Below are positions 22,062 to 31,845 of a stretch of 64,000 nt of DNA, one piece after another. The DNA is taken from the NCBI RefSeq assembly GCF_001653235.2, contig NC_035796.1:2294001-2358000 (forward strand), in the 5' to 3' direction. Position numbers and translations under genes: made by a program. The stretch's first letter is position 1. Every line of letters begins with the position of its first letter. The notes below the pieces were generated by a model that was given only the letters and a program-made list of their open reading frames with translations, was not told where the DNA came from and did no database searches. This DNA is from Pochonia chlamydosporia 170 (lineage: Eukaryota; Ascomycota; Sordariomycetes; Hypocreales; Clavicipitaceae).

Positions 22062-23475
22062 GTAATTATGGACAGATGGAGCGCTTGATTCGCTGGGTAA
22101 CACTTTTAACTCCTAATACTCTTTGGTGGCATTTGAGGCGGTGCAATTTTTTGGACATTACGGAACAGGATATGCAGGGTATCAAAATAGAGAGAGCCGC
22201 ATTTGAGAAGAGCTTGAGGCTGAGTTTGGGTAATCGATACATTGTCGCTGGGAAATCTACTTGGAGTCACTATTAATTATAAGCCTGCTCTGGCCACCCT
22301 TGCAGTTGGCTTCGCAACAGGCATATCATCGTTATCGTCGCTATCCACTGGTCGAGTAGCAGGGACTTGGCTTATAGAAACTTGATTCAGTCAGCTCGAC
22401 AGGGTTTGGGAGCCAGGCCCCCTGGGGTCAACTCTCAGTGCTCGGGCTTTTGACTGACCAAGTGTTTCTACCGGATAGGTTGAGTGGGCACATTATGCCT
22501 TGAACAAATATATAATTAGCCCGATAACTGGCGAGTTGCCATTCAACTAACTCTTAGACTTAGATCCAACTCAGCTCCTCTGAGACCGTTGCCTTTGATG
22601 ACGTATTTAAACAATAGCAAGGAGAATAACAATGATAATAACAACAATTAATCACCATTAGCCATGGGTTCGAGATTAATAAGACAAGTCCCCACTCTGC
22701 TCACAGACATAATTAGAAATACACGAACATAATTTGCCGAAGAAGCTTGTAGGTAGGCTTGATGGGAAGCATCCATTTCCCAAAAGTCTGCAATACTGTC
22801 CAAAGTTGGCCGTATGGGTGAAGCAATCATACCACCAACTTTTTTGACGAATTCAGGTGCCTGTTTTATGCGAGAATGACCAATGTGATACGGCAGACGG
22901 CACAGGAATGATGAGTTCGGGGAGAGTGGCCTGTTGGATCACATGCAGTTACTGGGATAATAGTGCACGACTCTGCAAACTCGCGTCGGCAGTACCTCCA
23001 TACTCTTCTTCGGGCTGCCGTCGAAGCTTCTGGGTCGAGTTTTTCTTCCCTATGGAAGTAGCCCCAATCATACAAACAACTTGTGGTAATGCGAGTAAGT
23101 TCCAGTGGCGGCTCACATAGGAACTTACCGTGGCAAATGAGGCAGTGCGAAGTTCATTAGGTAGCATTCTTTTTCGGCAGATACAAGAATCGATTGAGAA
23201 CTGGCCAGAGTGCGTGCTTCTACGGCTCACTCAGTCTGCAGATTTCGTCCTCCGTTGACATAATGAGAATAACCATGTCCCCTTCCGCATCCCTTGAGCC
23301 TCTACTCCGTCAAACTCACGGTTAAGGGCCTAATGGAAGGAGCAAGAGTTTGTTACCAAGCCACGATTCTATGTCTCAGCCCGAGTCATGATCTGTCGGT
23401 GTGTTTTCTTAGGACTTGGTAGGTGGATTGCAGTCTACCCAATTTATCAGGGGTTATGTCCGAGTAGAGCTGCCT
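22062..23475. other. intergenic between two convergent P450 genes
   Basis: This 1.4 kb region has no supported gene. ORFs at 22648-23230 (both strands) lack recognisable motifs, and part of the region near 22600 is a simple AT-rich tract. Confidence 0.45.
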
Positions 23476-25336
23476 TCACCGTCGGACTGGTTTCAATTTC
23501 ACCATCAGTGGCGGCTTCTCCCATACCAGGTAGGCTCTTTGGTCGCCCCAGTTGTCGGGAAAGCGCTGCTCCAGGTCAAAATGCCACAGCAGCTTGGCCA
23601 TGACTAGTTTTCATCTCGACATACGCCAAATTGCGGCCAAGACCTTGATGGAAGTGTTGAGTTAGTAAGGTGGTCAGAAATACTAGGCGTGATCTGGTAC
23701 TTACAGTCTCGTGGGCCAACTGAGAAGTACTGTGCAGCATCCCTCGCATCCTTTTGGTATTTTGGATCTTCACCAGTCCATCGTTCCGGCACGAAGTCCA
23801 ACGGATTATGAAAGTTGAGTGGGCTGTTACAAGCTGCATATATGGTAACACCAACTACCACGTCTCCGGGGACGTCGAAGCCATCGATCTCGGCACCACC
23901 GGGAGGTGTGTAACGTGGATGGACGGCTGGAGCTGGCGGCTTGACGCGCATGCTCTCATCAATCACTGCCCGCAAGTACTTGTATCGATTCACGTTGACC
24001 ATGGTGATGTCGTCGGCGTTGGCAAACATTCCCCGAATCTCACTCGTAAGCTTAGCCAGTACACGCGGGTGCGTCAGGAGACTGTTCACGCAATCTAGAA
24101 GACAAGTAGCAGGTCAGCTTCCGCCTCAGAGCTTTCCCGATGTAGAAAAGTAGACAATCAGAAATTCTTTGCTGACATACGTGAGAAGAAAGTCACCAGC
24201 GTTTCACTTCCGGCATCTATCAGGAACGAAGCATTCGAGCTCAATTGCTTGTTACTCAACCTTCCTGCCTTGTGTTCTTCAATCAGTTTCCCCATGAAAT
24301 CCGGGATAGTGGATTCATGTGTCTTTCGGTAGTCAACTTTGGTCTTTTTTCAAAACATTAGCAACTAGTATCGATTTGTAGCCTTCGTGAACTCAACACT
24401 CACTTGGCTAATGCTTTCCACTGTGTTGATATTGGATATCAAATCCCTCGGCATCTTCACCAGCAAGAAAGGATACTTGAAGATACTGGGCAGGCGTTCC
24501 GACGCCTGGTTGTAGACGAGAAACGTACCCAGTTTCCCGAGCAATCTTACCCATGTGTGGAGCTTGTTGGAACTGAGGCAATCGAACGACTCTCCATATG
24601 CTGTTAGGTGTCAGCCACTTATGTATGTACAAAGGTCATGGACGAAAGAAGCCTCACTTAGATACCCGATGACGTCGAAGACGAAGAACTTGTACATGTG
24701 TTAGCGCGCCCTCCATAATACATCACCTGATGATCGCGCTGCTCACCTTGCACCCTAGGACAACGTCAACACAACCGTCCCCAGTCTGGCTCTCCTCCTC
24801 GAGTTTCTTCATGAAAATGGTAAGATATTCTTGAATCACTGCTTCCTGCTTGCGAAGCGCAGCGTCCGAGAACCCAGGGGCCAGCATTTTCCGAAGGTGG
24901 GCATGATAAGCTGGATCGGGGCTTTTCACCAGCGAGGGCTCACCCATACCAGAGAAGTACTTTTTGTCTTTGGAGAGCTCCGGTTTCCCGCCCCTCTTGT
25001 AGCCGTAAATATCTTTGAAGGCTGCCGGGCGCACAAAGGCCAGCTCGTTTGGCGACACTCGCACAACAGGTCCATACTTGTTATGCATCTCCAGTACACG
25101 TTTTGGATCAGACCCATTGATCATGGCGCGGAAATAGGGCCATTCGGATATCGCTCTTGATTTGGGCCCTGGGAACCGGGCCAGTGGATGAAAGTAAACA
25201 TTATACACGGCGGTCGAGCCAAGGTAGACTATGATCTGGGCGAAACTTGAGTATGGGGGACGTTCTATCCCATCTGGCATTTCGTACTCACTGCAATTAT
25301 CGGTATGTACCACGGCACATATTCAAAAAAGGCCAT
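23476..25336 (-). CDS. cytochrome P450 (P450-3) with C-terminal frameshift
   Basis: Seven exons fit: 25292..25336, 24747..25235, 24658..24688, 24404..24600, 24181..24343, 23705..24094 and 23476..23643, about 494 codons. An anchor starting MAFFEYVPWYIPIIA continues into the hinge FHPLARFPGPK. P450 motifs: FDVIG...TYGESF, I-helix DAGSET, ExxR as ESMR, PERW, and heme loop FSVGPRDC with LGRN split across an intron. About 11 codons past the heme Cys, a run of four T on the plus strand (23608-23611; A on the coding strand) is one base too long. Read as is, the frame stops at 23576. Downstream codons in the other frame still encode a normal P450 end (KLLWHFDLE, then ending KLKPVRR). So this is a very recent null allele, a sequencing error, or a shortened but perhaps active protein. 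It resembles fungal CYP58/65-like enzymes. Confidence 0.8.
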
Positions 25337-26851
25337 TTTGGAGTCAGTGGCGAGTCGGAGGAAGCATGACCTGACCTGAGAATAATGAGGAAAACCTGTT
25401 CCTGCAGCTGACAGGCTATGAACCAGTATGTTTACCTCCAACTCAAAGACCAATTCGCTTTCTGTTGCTAAGCTATTAGGGTCGGAGAGACATTGAATGT
25501 TGAATTTAATTCACAGGGTGATGCTTTTATCGGAAACAGCTTGGAACTCTTTCAGACAAGTCGAACCACTGCCACACTAGTCGAACCACCGTCTGCTTAT
25601 CTGCAGTGGTACAACTAATTCCTTCAATGTTCGCTGGAATCAGGTTCCATAGGATCTGACACCACTTTTTTCTAGTGTAATGCGGGGGAGCATATTCCTA
25701 ATGGGGAGAAACGTAAGCATAGCGTAGCAGCAAACAATATCATGATCATATAGCGATCGCGTTAGAAGGTATGTTTCGGTTTTCCTTGTAATCTGTATAC
25801 GGCCATAACAAGAATTCTTCCTCGCAGGTCTTAGTCTTGGTCGCTTAGAGAGAATTAATACCTTCCCCTTTAAAGCTATACCTTTTGTCACCCGTTAGCT
25901 TCTCATACTTTCTGCAGTACCAGCCGCCTCACGTCGCAGTATTCTCTCAAGGAGCCGGCCTACGACAGTCAAATAGGAAGTTAGCGGTGTGTGAAGGCGT
26001 AGGGCTTTTGGCATATACACTACACAAGACGTCGCTGTCCGTGGATATTAGTTCGCGAAATAGAATGTAGCTCTTCGTAGGACGAAATTTCTGTTGTCGT
26101 TTGTTAGACAATTACAAAGGATCAAATAATAACTCAGTCAGCCAGAGTTAGCTCTCTACGGACATCAACTAACGTGCATAAGCCAGCAACGTGAGAGTTT
26201 ACGGATAGATTATTGAAATTGCGTGACCTTGCTGTGAAGTTAGTTCCTGCGTTGAGTTACTTATTTGCAGTATCAATGCTTGCGATTTACTGATCTTATC
26301 GTGTCTGGCAAGATAATATCTTACCAGCCCAAGCAACGAACCAGCTGCGAACACTCCCACAATAGTTACGGCAACTGAACACGGAGTGCATCCTAGTGCC
26401 TATTACAAACCTTTTAGGGTTCTGGGCATCTGTTTCATCCCTAGCTAGGCACTGGGCTCTCATCACAAAATCACTACACAGGACGTGAAGCGCATATTCA
26501 AGTGGCATTTCCTCACATGTTTTGTAAAGCTAAATACAGGATCTAGGCATATTCCATAAGCACACTCTACAACGAGGTGACATAATTCAAGTATGAAAAC
26601 ATGAAATGAAATCCGCGATTAGTGTATACCCTGACCGGGCGTGTCATAACCTTGAGCAGACAAACTTGGCCAGTAACGCGGACTTGTTGAAAAGAAGAGA
26701 AGAAAATTCAAATCAAGGAAGCTGTCGCCTTATCGGCTTCATTTCCAGAAGATTTGGCCTAGTTCGTACATGACATGCCAGGACAATATCCACACAACGA
26801 GCTGTGCTCAACACCACTCTCCAATTTGCTCACACACAGCAAGCAACTTGC
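25337..26851. other. intergenic, P450-3 promoter side
   Basis: This 1.5 kb region has no supported gene. It contains the direct-repeat pair at 25559-25589. The right part is the 3' flank of the minus-strand wall-protein gene. Confidence 0.45.
25559..25589. promoter_or_regulatory. direct repeat AGTCGAACCAC x2 upstream of P450-3
   Basis: The 11-bp word occurs at 25559-25569 and 25579-25589, exactly 20 bp apart (about two helical turns) and 223-253 bp upstream of the P450-3 start. The spacing suits a pair of sites for a dimeric or cooperative regulator. No known factor is assigned. Confidence 0.3.
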
Positions 26852-27649
26852 TTACCACGGCAGATTCGCCTTGGTAGGGCATGCCTTCTTGGTAGTGGTG
26901 ACCGTCACAGGTGCCTTGGTCGTGCAAGTAGGAGTGGGAGTGCAGTCCTTGGTGTCGATGGCGGTGACGGTGACAGTCTGAGCGGCAGGGCAAGTATCAC
27001 TGCCGGGAGGGGGTGTCGTGGTCGTAGGAGGAGTAGAAGTGTTAGGAGGAGTAGTAACTGGGGGAGTAGTAGTAGCTGGAGGAGAAGTTCCAGGGGCCGA
27101 AGAAGTAGGGGGAGGAGTTCCGGTGTCCTTGCAGTTAGCTGGGCTGAAGGCATCCTGTGCGGCCTTGAGGTCTGCTACAAGACCGGCAGCAAGACTCTTC
27201 GCTATATCCTGCGCAGCCTCGGGGACCTTGGAGATGACGGTGTCAATGAGAGCTTGAGAAGCCGTATTGATGGAGCTGGCTTGAAGGAAGGTAGCCTCGC
27301 AAAGGCCATTCTGGGCAATAGCATCCTTCTTGGCCTTGAGATCGGCAAGGAGGGCGTCACCCTTGGCTTGCAAGTCCTTTACAGGAGCCTGGAGACCAAG
27401 GGCGTCGGTCAGAGACAACTGACCGGTGGGGTCAACCTTGGCCTTGCCATCCTTGAGTGCCTGAATCAGGGTGTTTGAAGCTGTCAACACGTTGGTTGGG
27501 TCACCGGTGAAGGCCTTGACTGCGGTATCAAGGCCAACCAGGTTAGTGCCAACGGTTGTCAAAACACCCTGAATGGTGGGCAAGTCACGGTCAAAGATCA
27601 CGCCGGCCAAGGCGCCGGTGACCAGAGAAGTTAATGTGAGGAACTTCAT
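26852..27649 (-). CDS. secreted HsbA/galactomannoprotein-type cell-wall protein
   Basis: A single exon of 265 aa. The N-terminal signal peptide (MKFLTLTSLVTGALAGV) is followed by a helical, Ala/Lys/Asp-rich domain (residues about 20-175) with the repeated amphipathic pattern of hydrophobic-surface-binding protein A / antigenic cell-wall galactomannoprotein. It includes TIQGVLTTVGTNL and a conserved DLKAKKDAIAQNG region. Residues about 175-225 form a Pro/Thr/Ser linker likely to be O-mannosylated. The last 40 residues hold several Cys (DTCPAAQTV, DCTPTPTC) that probably form a small disulfide-bonded module. It would act at the cell surface. No GPI tail is seen. It is not obviously related to the neighbouring clusters. 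Confidence 0.85.
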   Translation of the reverse strand: MKFLTLTSLVTGALAGVIFDRDLPTIQGVLTTVGTNLVGLDTAVKAFTGDPTNVLTASNTLIQALKDGKAKVDPTGQLSLTDALGLQAPVKDLQAKGDALLADLKAKKDAIAQNGLCEATFLQASSINTASQALIDTVISKVPEAAQDIAKSLAAGLVADLKAAQDAFSPANCKDTGTPPPTSSAPGTSPPATTTPPVTTPPNTSTPPTTTTPPPGSDTCPAAQTVTVTAIDTKDCTPTPTCTTKAPVTVTTTKKACPTKANLPW

Positions 27650-30480
27650 TGTAGATCTATTGACTTTTGAGGCAATGAGCGTGAAGAAGGTGGCTGTAAG
27701 TGTGAAATGAAAATAAGACAGTTGGTCAATGCTACGGTTACTTTATTCGATGGCTGATCCCTAGTTGGCTGTTTTATACAATGTAAAGATGGCTCAAAGT
27801 AGTCTCACATGTTCTCACGAGGGCTCTCACGAGGGTTATCGATTTAGTGGTTCGGGGTTTACGAACCAACTCTCTATGGTCGACTTACACGAGGTCACGG
27901 ATAATGCAACTAGTGTACAACAGCATGCACCATTGGGCAGAGTATAGAACTCATGCTCGTGCAAGCTATACTTTCAGCAGGACAAACTAAACGCCACCAC
28001 GGAGCATGTGTGAATTCTAGCCACTGCTGAGAAGCAGGCTTTGGCATCTCAACGTCCAAGCAAGTGAAGCTTGAAGTGACAACACGGGGGTACAAGTGCC
28101 GGTGTGGCGTTCAGCCCTCAATGTTGAAAGCTGCAAGCACAGGAATATTGTTCCAGGGGTGCATGCTTTTGGAAGGTCCATAGGAATGCCATTCTATTTA
28201 AACTAGCTGTTTACTACAGGGCTGGACGCCTCGGCACACATGGGCACATATGACTGACGGTGTGTCAGTTCATTCACCGAGTGGATTCTTACACCACGAA
28301 CTACCACCCCGTGGGCAGGAAACTACTAGCGCGACCGAGCACATGGGTTTATTTCCGTTTTTCGGCAGTTACCGTTGCTGTGTCCTAGCATAACGCCGAG
28401 TTTGGAAGTCCAACCACCTCTTGGCTGGTGGGTGTCCTCGTCCCTTCTTAGACATAGACGTCAAGTTGAGGGACCGATCTTGTTAACCGACCCTAGCAAG
28501 CAACTTCGGCTAAAAGCTTCCTTCATTACGAACTCCCCTCAATCTTCCTACTGCACAGGCGACAGGGTCGCCTTCCACCCTGTCGCACCTTGTCGGTAGA
28601 TGAGAGATCGTCATAGGTTTCAACTAGCCAAAGCTTCCCCATCGCCACGGCTCTCGCCTTGATTCAGTACAGCGGACTATCTTGTGGCCGGTGATGTGCT
28701 CCTCTTCCCCTTCTCAAACACGTCAACCTTCTGGGGTGCCGGGGTACCCTTTGACGCATCATCATAACCCCGACAGCCTAGTCTGACTGTTGGAATCCCA
28801 GAAACAAGGGAAACGTCTCCTCAGTGGTCCTTCAATGTCTATACTTGCCGTTATGGGATGTGCCGCCGCCACGCAGCGTCATATCCGTTTATTGCCACAT
28901 CCCCACAAATTGAGTTGTGGTGGCGACGGAGATTATGGTCCTTGGTTATGCTTCACCAAAGCTTGTGAAGGTTTGTAAACAGCACGAATAAACACTTTGG
29001 AGATACAATTGCGTTGCAGTTGCGATCTAATGGAAGGATCGATATGCTCAATCGGTACAGGCTTTTTAGTGTTAATGAACAATTAGTTTCTCAACCAGAA
29101 GATTTCAAGGAGCCAACCAAATATGGGAGAGGGACATTGGGAGCGCTCAGCAGAGATCGTATATCTCGAGCTTCTAATGCGGTCGCGATGGCGGATACTC
29201 GCAAATTACATCATCATGACTCATCAGTAACAATACTCACCGTCTATCCTAAATGAGTCCTTAAATGCACCACATCAACGAACAGTATCAGTCGCGGCAT
29301 CACAGCAACACCATCCACCATGCAAAGGTAGTCCGTCACTTCGAACCGATCTCATGGCCGCGACAGGCATATATACGGATTCCGGCGAAAAGAGCGCAGA
29401 GGCTCAAATAAAGGCAAAGAAAAGGGCACTTGAGCAGACATTAGATGAGCAGAGGGAGTTGGACTACAATCTTCACGAGAGAGCCCACGAGCAACAACGG
29501 TTAATTGACAAGAGCCGCGTGGCTCAATCCGTCCCCGACGACATACCCCAATTTACACAACCACAGGAAAGAGAGGGCGCCAACAAGGAGCGATGATGAA
29601 AAGCGTGATAATCCTGCACTTAGGGGGAACTTCTCCAAAGTGAGTTGCTGGCAATGTCCTACCCTGGAGCGATCTTGGGCCGCAAAGGCGATTGCGCGAA
29701 AGTCATTAGCACCGGAAAATTAACGATGAAACTGACAGATAACAACTGCAAGGTATTTAAAAAAGGAGAAGGAACAAAGAGTCATAGTTGGATAGAAAAG
29801 CAATTTGTTCTATACGTCTGTCACATTGTGCGGTTTACTTGCGAGGTGTCTTGCGCCGCCATCGAGTCCAACCGCCGACAACGCCTACTTGAGCTGGAAA
29901 GTATATTTGCCTTGATTGATATTGTCAACGATTCAAGGACTCTATCAAGAGATTGCACAAGTGTCTTTTGGTAAACGTGGTGCGTGTTTCATCCGCGAGC
30001 TGTGAGGCCACATGGCCGTCTCAATGAGCACTCTCTTGAATTATATCCCTCAACGGAAATCGCCATGCCGCGTGAATGTGTAGCTTGCGCGCACTTCTTA
30101 GCCTGATTCCATGGAAAAGGCTTCAGTTAACGCCATTTCGCCGAGTTCTCGTATCCTTACTGTAAGTCAACAGTGTGTCAGGTCTCAAGCACGAAATGTA
30201 GAGGGCATGGTCACAAGTCTCAAGCTTACAAACATTAACGGCGACAATTCAAACGACCCTTCAAGAATATCAAACTTCGGGCTGTAATGAAATCACTGGG
30301 CTCACCTTGCTTCCTGGAATTGTGTACATGATCCTTTGCAGATATGTTGACTCAGAATGTGGCTTGGGCAATGTCTGCGGCTGAATAACATCGTGACTCA
30401 GCTACCTTTCCTTATGTTCAATAAATTTGCGGTCAATCCTCAGTTCATACACGTCATCCATAGAAGTAATTACCGTCGCT
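27650..30480. other. long intergenic region, no supported gene
   Basis: This is 2.8 kb between divergent genes. It includes a short tandem repeat near 27813-27838 (CTCTCACGAGGG-like units) and one low-confidence small ORF at 29354-29596, listed separately. Nothing else looks coding. Confidence 0.45.
29354..29596 (+). CDS. possible small charged helical protein (80 aa), doubtful
   Basis: An 80-codon frame starts at ATG and has a coherent Glu/Lys/Gln-rich, helix-forming composition (KAKKRALEQTLDEQREL, HERAHEQQRLIDKS), unlike the other ORFs in this empty stretch. It has no signal peptide, Cys pattern or recognised domain. It may be a small coiled-coil protein or an exon of a larger gene. No splice partner was found. 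Confidence 0.25.
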   Translation: MAATGIYTDSGEKSAEAQIKAKKRALEQTLDEQRELDYNLHERAHEQQRLIDKSRVAQSVPDDIPQFTQPQEREGANKER

Positions 30481-31845
30481 ATGAGGATAGAGGACTTTCC
30501 AACAGAAATCCTGCGACTCTTCGTATTGAGCCTCGGTAAGTCAGACCGCCGAACCCTGCTCTTTGTCTCCCGCCGCTTCCATGACATCGCGCTACCATAT
30601 CTTTATCAGTCGATATGTCTCCCAAGCGCGGATGAGACATGGCTCAACATCTTCCTTCTTACGATATTACGAAAACCTCAGATCGCGGACGAGGTTCGAG
30701 AGTTGGAGCTTCGCGGTTTTGCGACTACCCGAGCCTCCGAAAGACTTGGCGGTCACGGGCTTTTGCCTCCGCAAGAAGAGGATGTAAAGAGCGCAATAGC
30801 CAGAATCATACCTGATCCGCAAGACGATGGTGCCTGGATAGGTGATATCCCGCGACACAGCGCTGATACCCTGTTTGCGGTACTTCTCGCATGTTTGCCG
30901 AACCTGTCGAAACTGACATTCGAATTACCTTTCATTGAACCGAAGGATGATCAGGGACGTCCTATATGTCACTTCTATCGAATGCTTATCAGGGCTGTCA
31001 GCCGAGAAGAGTCGTCTACAGCTCCTCCGATACTTTCCCACCTCTCCTCAGTGGTGGCCAAGCATAACCGCGACGACAAATACTGTGACGAAGAACTTGC
31101 CTCCACCGTACTTAGCCCATTCTTTCAAATTCCGTCCATGAGACACATCACCGCCTTTCAAATCAACGACACCGAGGGAACGAAATGGGACTTGAAACAC
31201 CCATCGCCAGTCACACACGTAGACCTCCGAGACGCGTGCGCCACCAACGGCATGCAGCAACTCATATCAAGCTGCCAAAATCTCCAGTCATTCACATACT
31301 CCCATACCGCGAGGGAAGCTATCCACGGAGTACCTCAGAGTCTACGAACTGCTCTGCACCACGCAAAACACAGCCTAACGACCCTCATTCTGGACTTCCG
31401 CAGCTTCTGCGATGAGTTTGACTACGGCGTCCTCGGCGAGTCGCTGGCCTGCTTTGAGTCTCTGAAGCTTCTGCACATAGACGCGTACAACCTCCTCAAG
31501 TTTGAAGACAACTTTGACCAGGATTCAGAATTTGAGTATGAGAATACGGAGCCTACGGTTGCGGATATGCTGCCGGCATCGATGGAAAGTTTGCATATAT
31601 GTGCGTTGGAGCCACAGCACATGCAGCAATGCTTTGAGCAGCTGGTTGATTTGGCGGGTGTAGCTGGAGAAAAGTTTCCCGTGCTGAAGGAGATTTTGCT
31701 GACTGTCAAGGTGTATGTGGATGATGAGACGAGGGATGAAGTGAAGAGGGCTTGTGCAAAGGCTGGAATTGAGTGTCGGTTTACGCTGTATTGTGGGTGT
31801 TTTGAGAGGCGTTGGGGTGGTAAGAACTTTTCTTGGAAGAAGTGA
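30481..31845 (+). CDS. F-box protein
   Basis: A single exon of about 454 aa. The start at 30481 (MRIEDFPTEIL) is preferred because it begins the F-box directly; an upstream in-frame Met at 30427 adds a non-conserved extension. The F-box is residues 1-45 (FPTEILRLFVLSL ... LLFVSRRFHDIALPYLY), the usual Skp1-binding motif. The rest is leucine-rich and irregular (VRELELRGF, LSKLTFELPF, LTTLILDFRSF, LESLHICAL), like the degenerate leucine-rich regions of fungal F-box proteins, ending in a basic tail. Role: probable substrate adaptor of an SCF ubiquitin ligase. The target is unknown. It stands alone between long gaps. Confidence 0.8.
   Translation: MRIEDFPTEILRLFVLSLGKSDRRTLLFVSRRFHDIALPYLYQSICLPSADETWLNIFLLTILRKPQIADEVRELELRGFATTRASERLGGHGLLPPQEEDVKSAIARIIPDPQDDGAWIGDIPRHSADTLFAVLLACLPNLSKLTFELPFIEPKDDQGRPICHFYRMLIRAVSREESSTAPPILSHLSSVVAKHNRDDKYCDEELASTVLSPFFQIPSMRHITAFQINDTEGTKWDLKHPSPVTHVDLRDACATNGMQQLISSCQNLQSFTYSHTAREAIHGVPQSLRTALHHAKHSLTTLILDFRSFCDEFDYGVLGESLACFESLKLLHIDAYNLLKFEDNFDQDSEFEYENTEPTVADMLPASMESLHICALEPQHMQQCFEQLVDLAGVAGEKFPVLKEILLTVKVYVDDETRDEVKRACAKAGIECRFTLYCGCFERRWGGKNFSWKK

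Noticed and set aside
22058..22276. Frame following the P450-2 stop, starting at a GTGAGT
   Set aside because: The P450 already has a complete C-terminus, and the extra frame carries no P450 or other motif.
27018..27478. Gly/Val-rich and Ser/Arg-rich plus-strand frames over the wall-protein gene
   Set aside because: They are the antisense of its Pro/Thr-rich linker and repeat-like helices.
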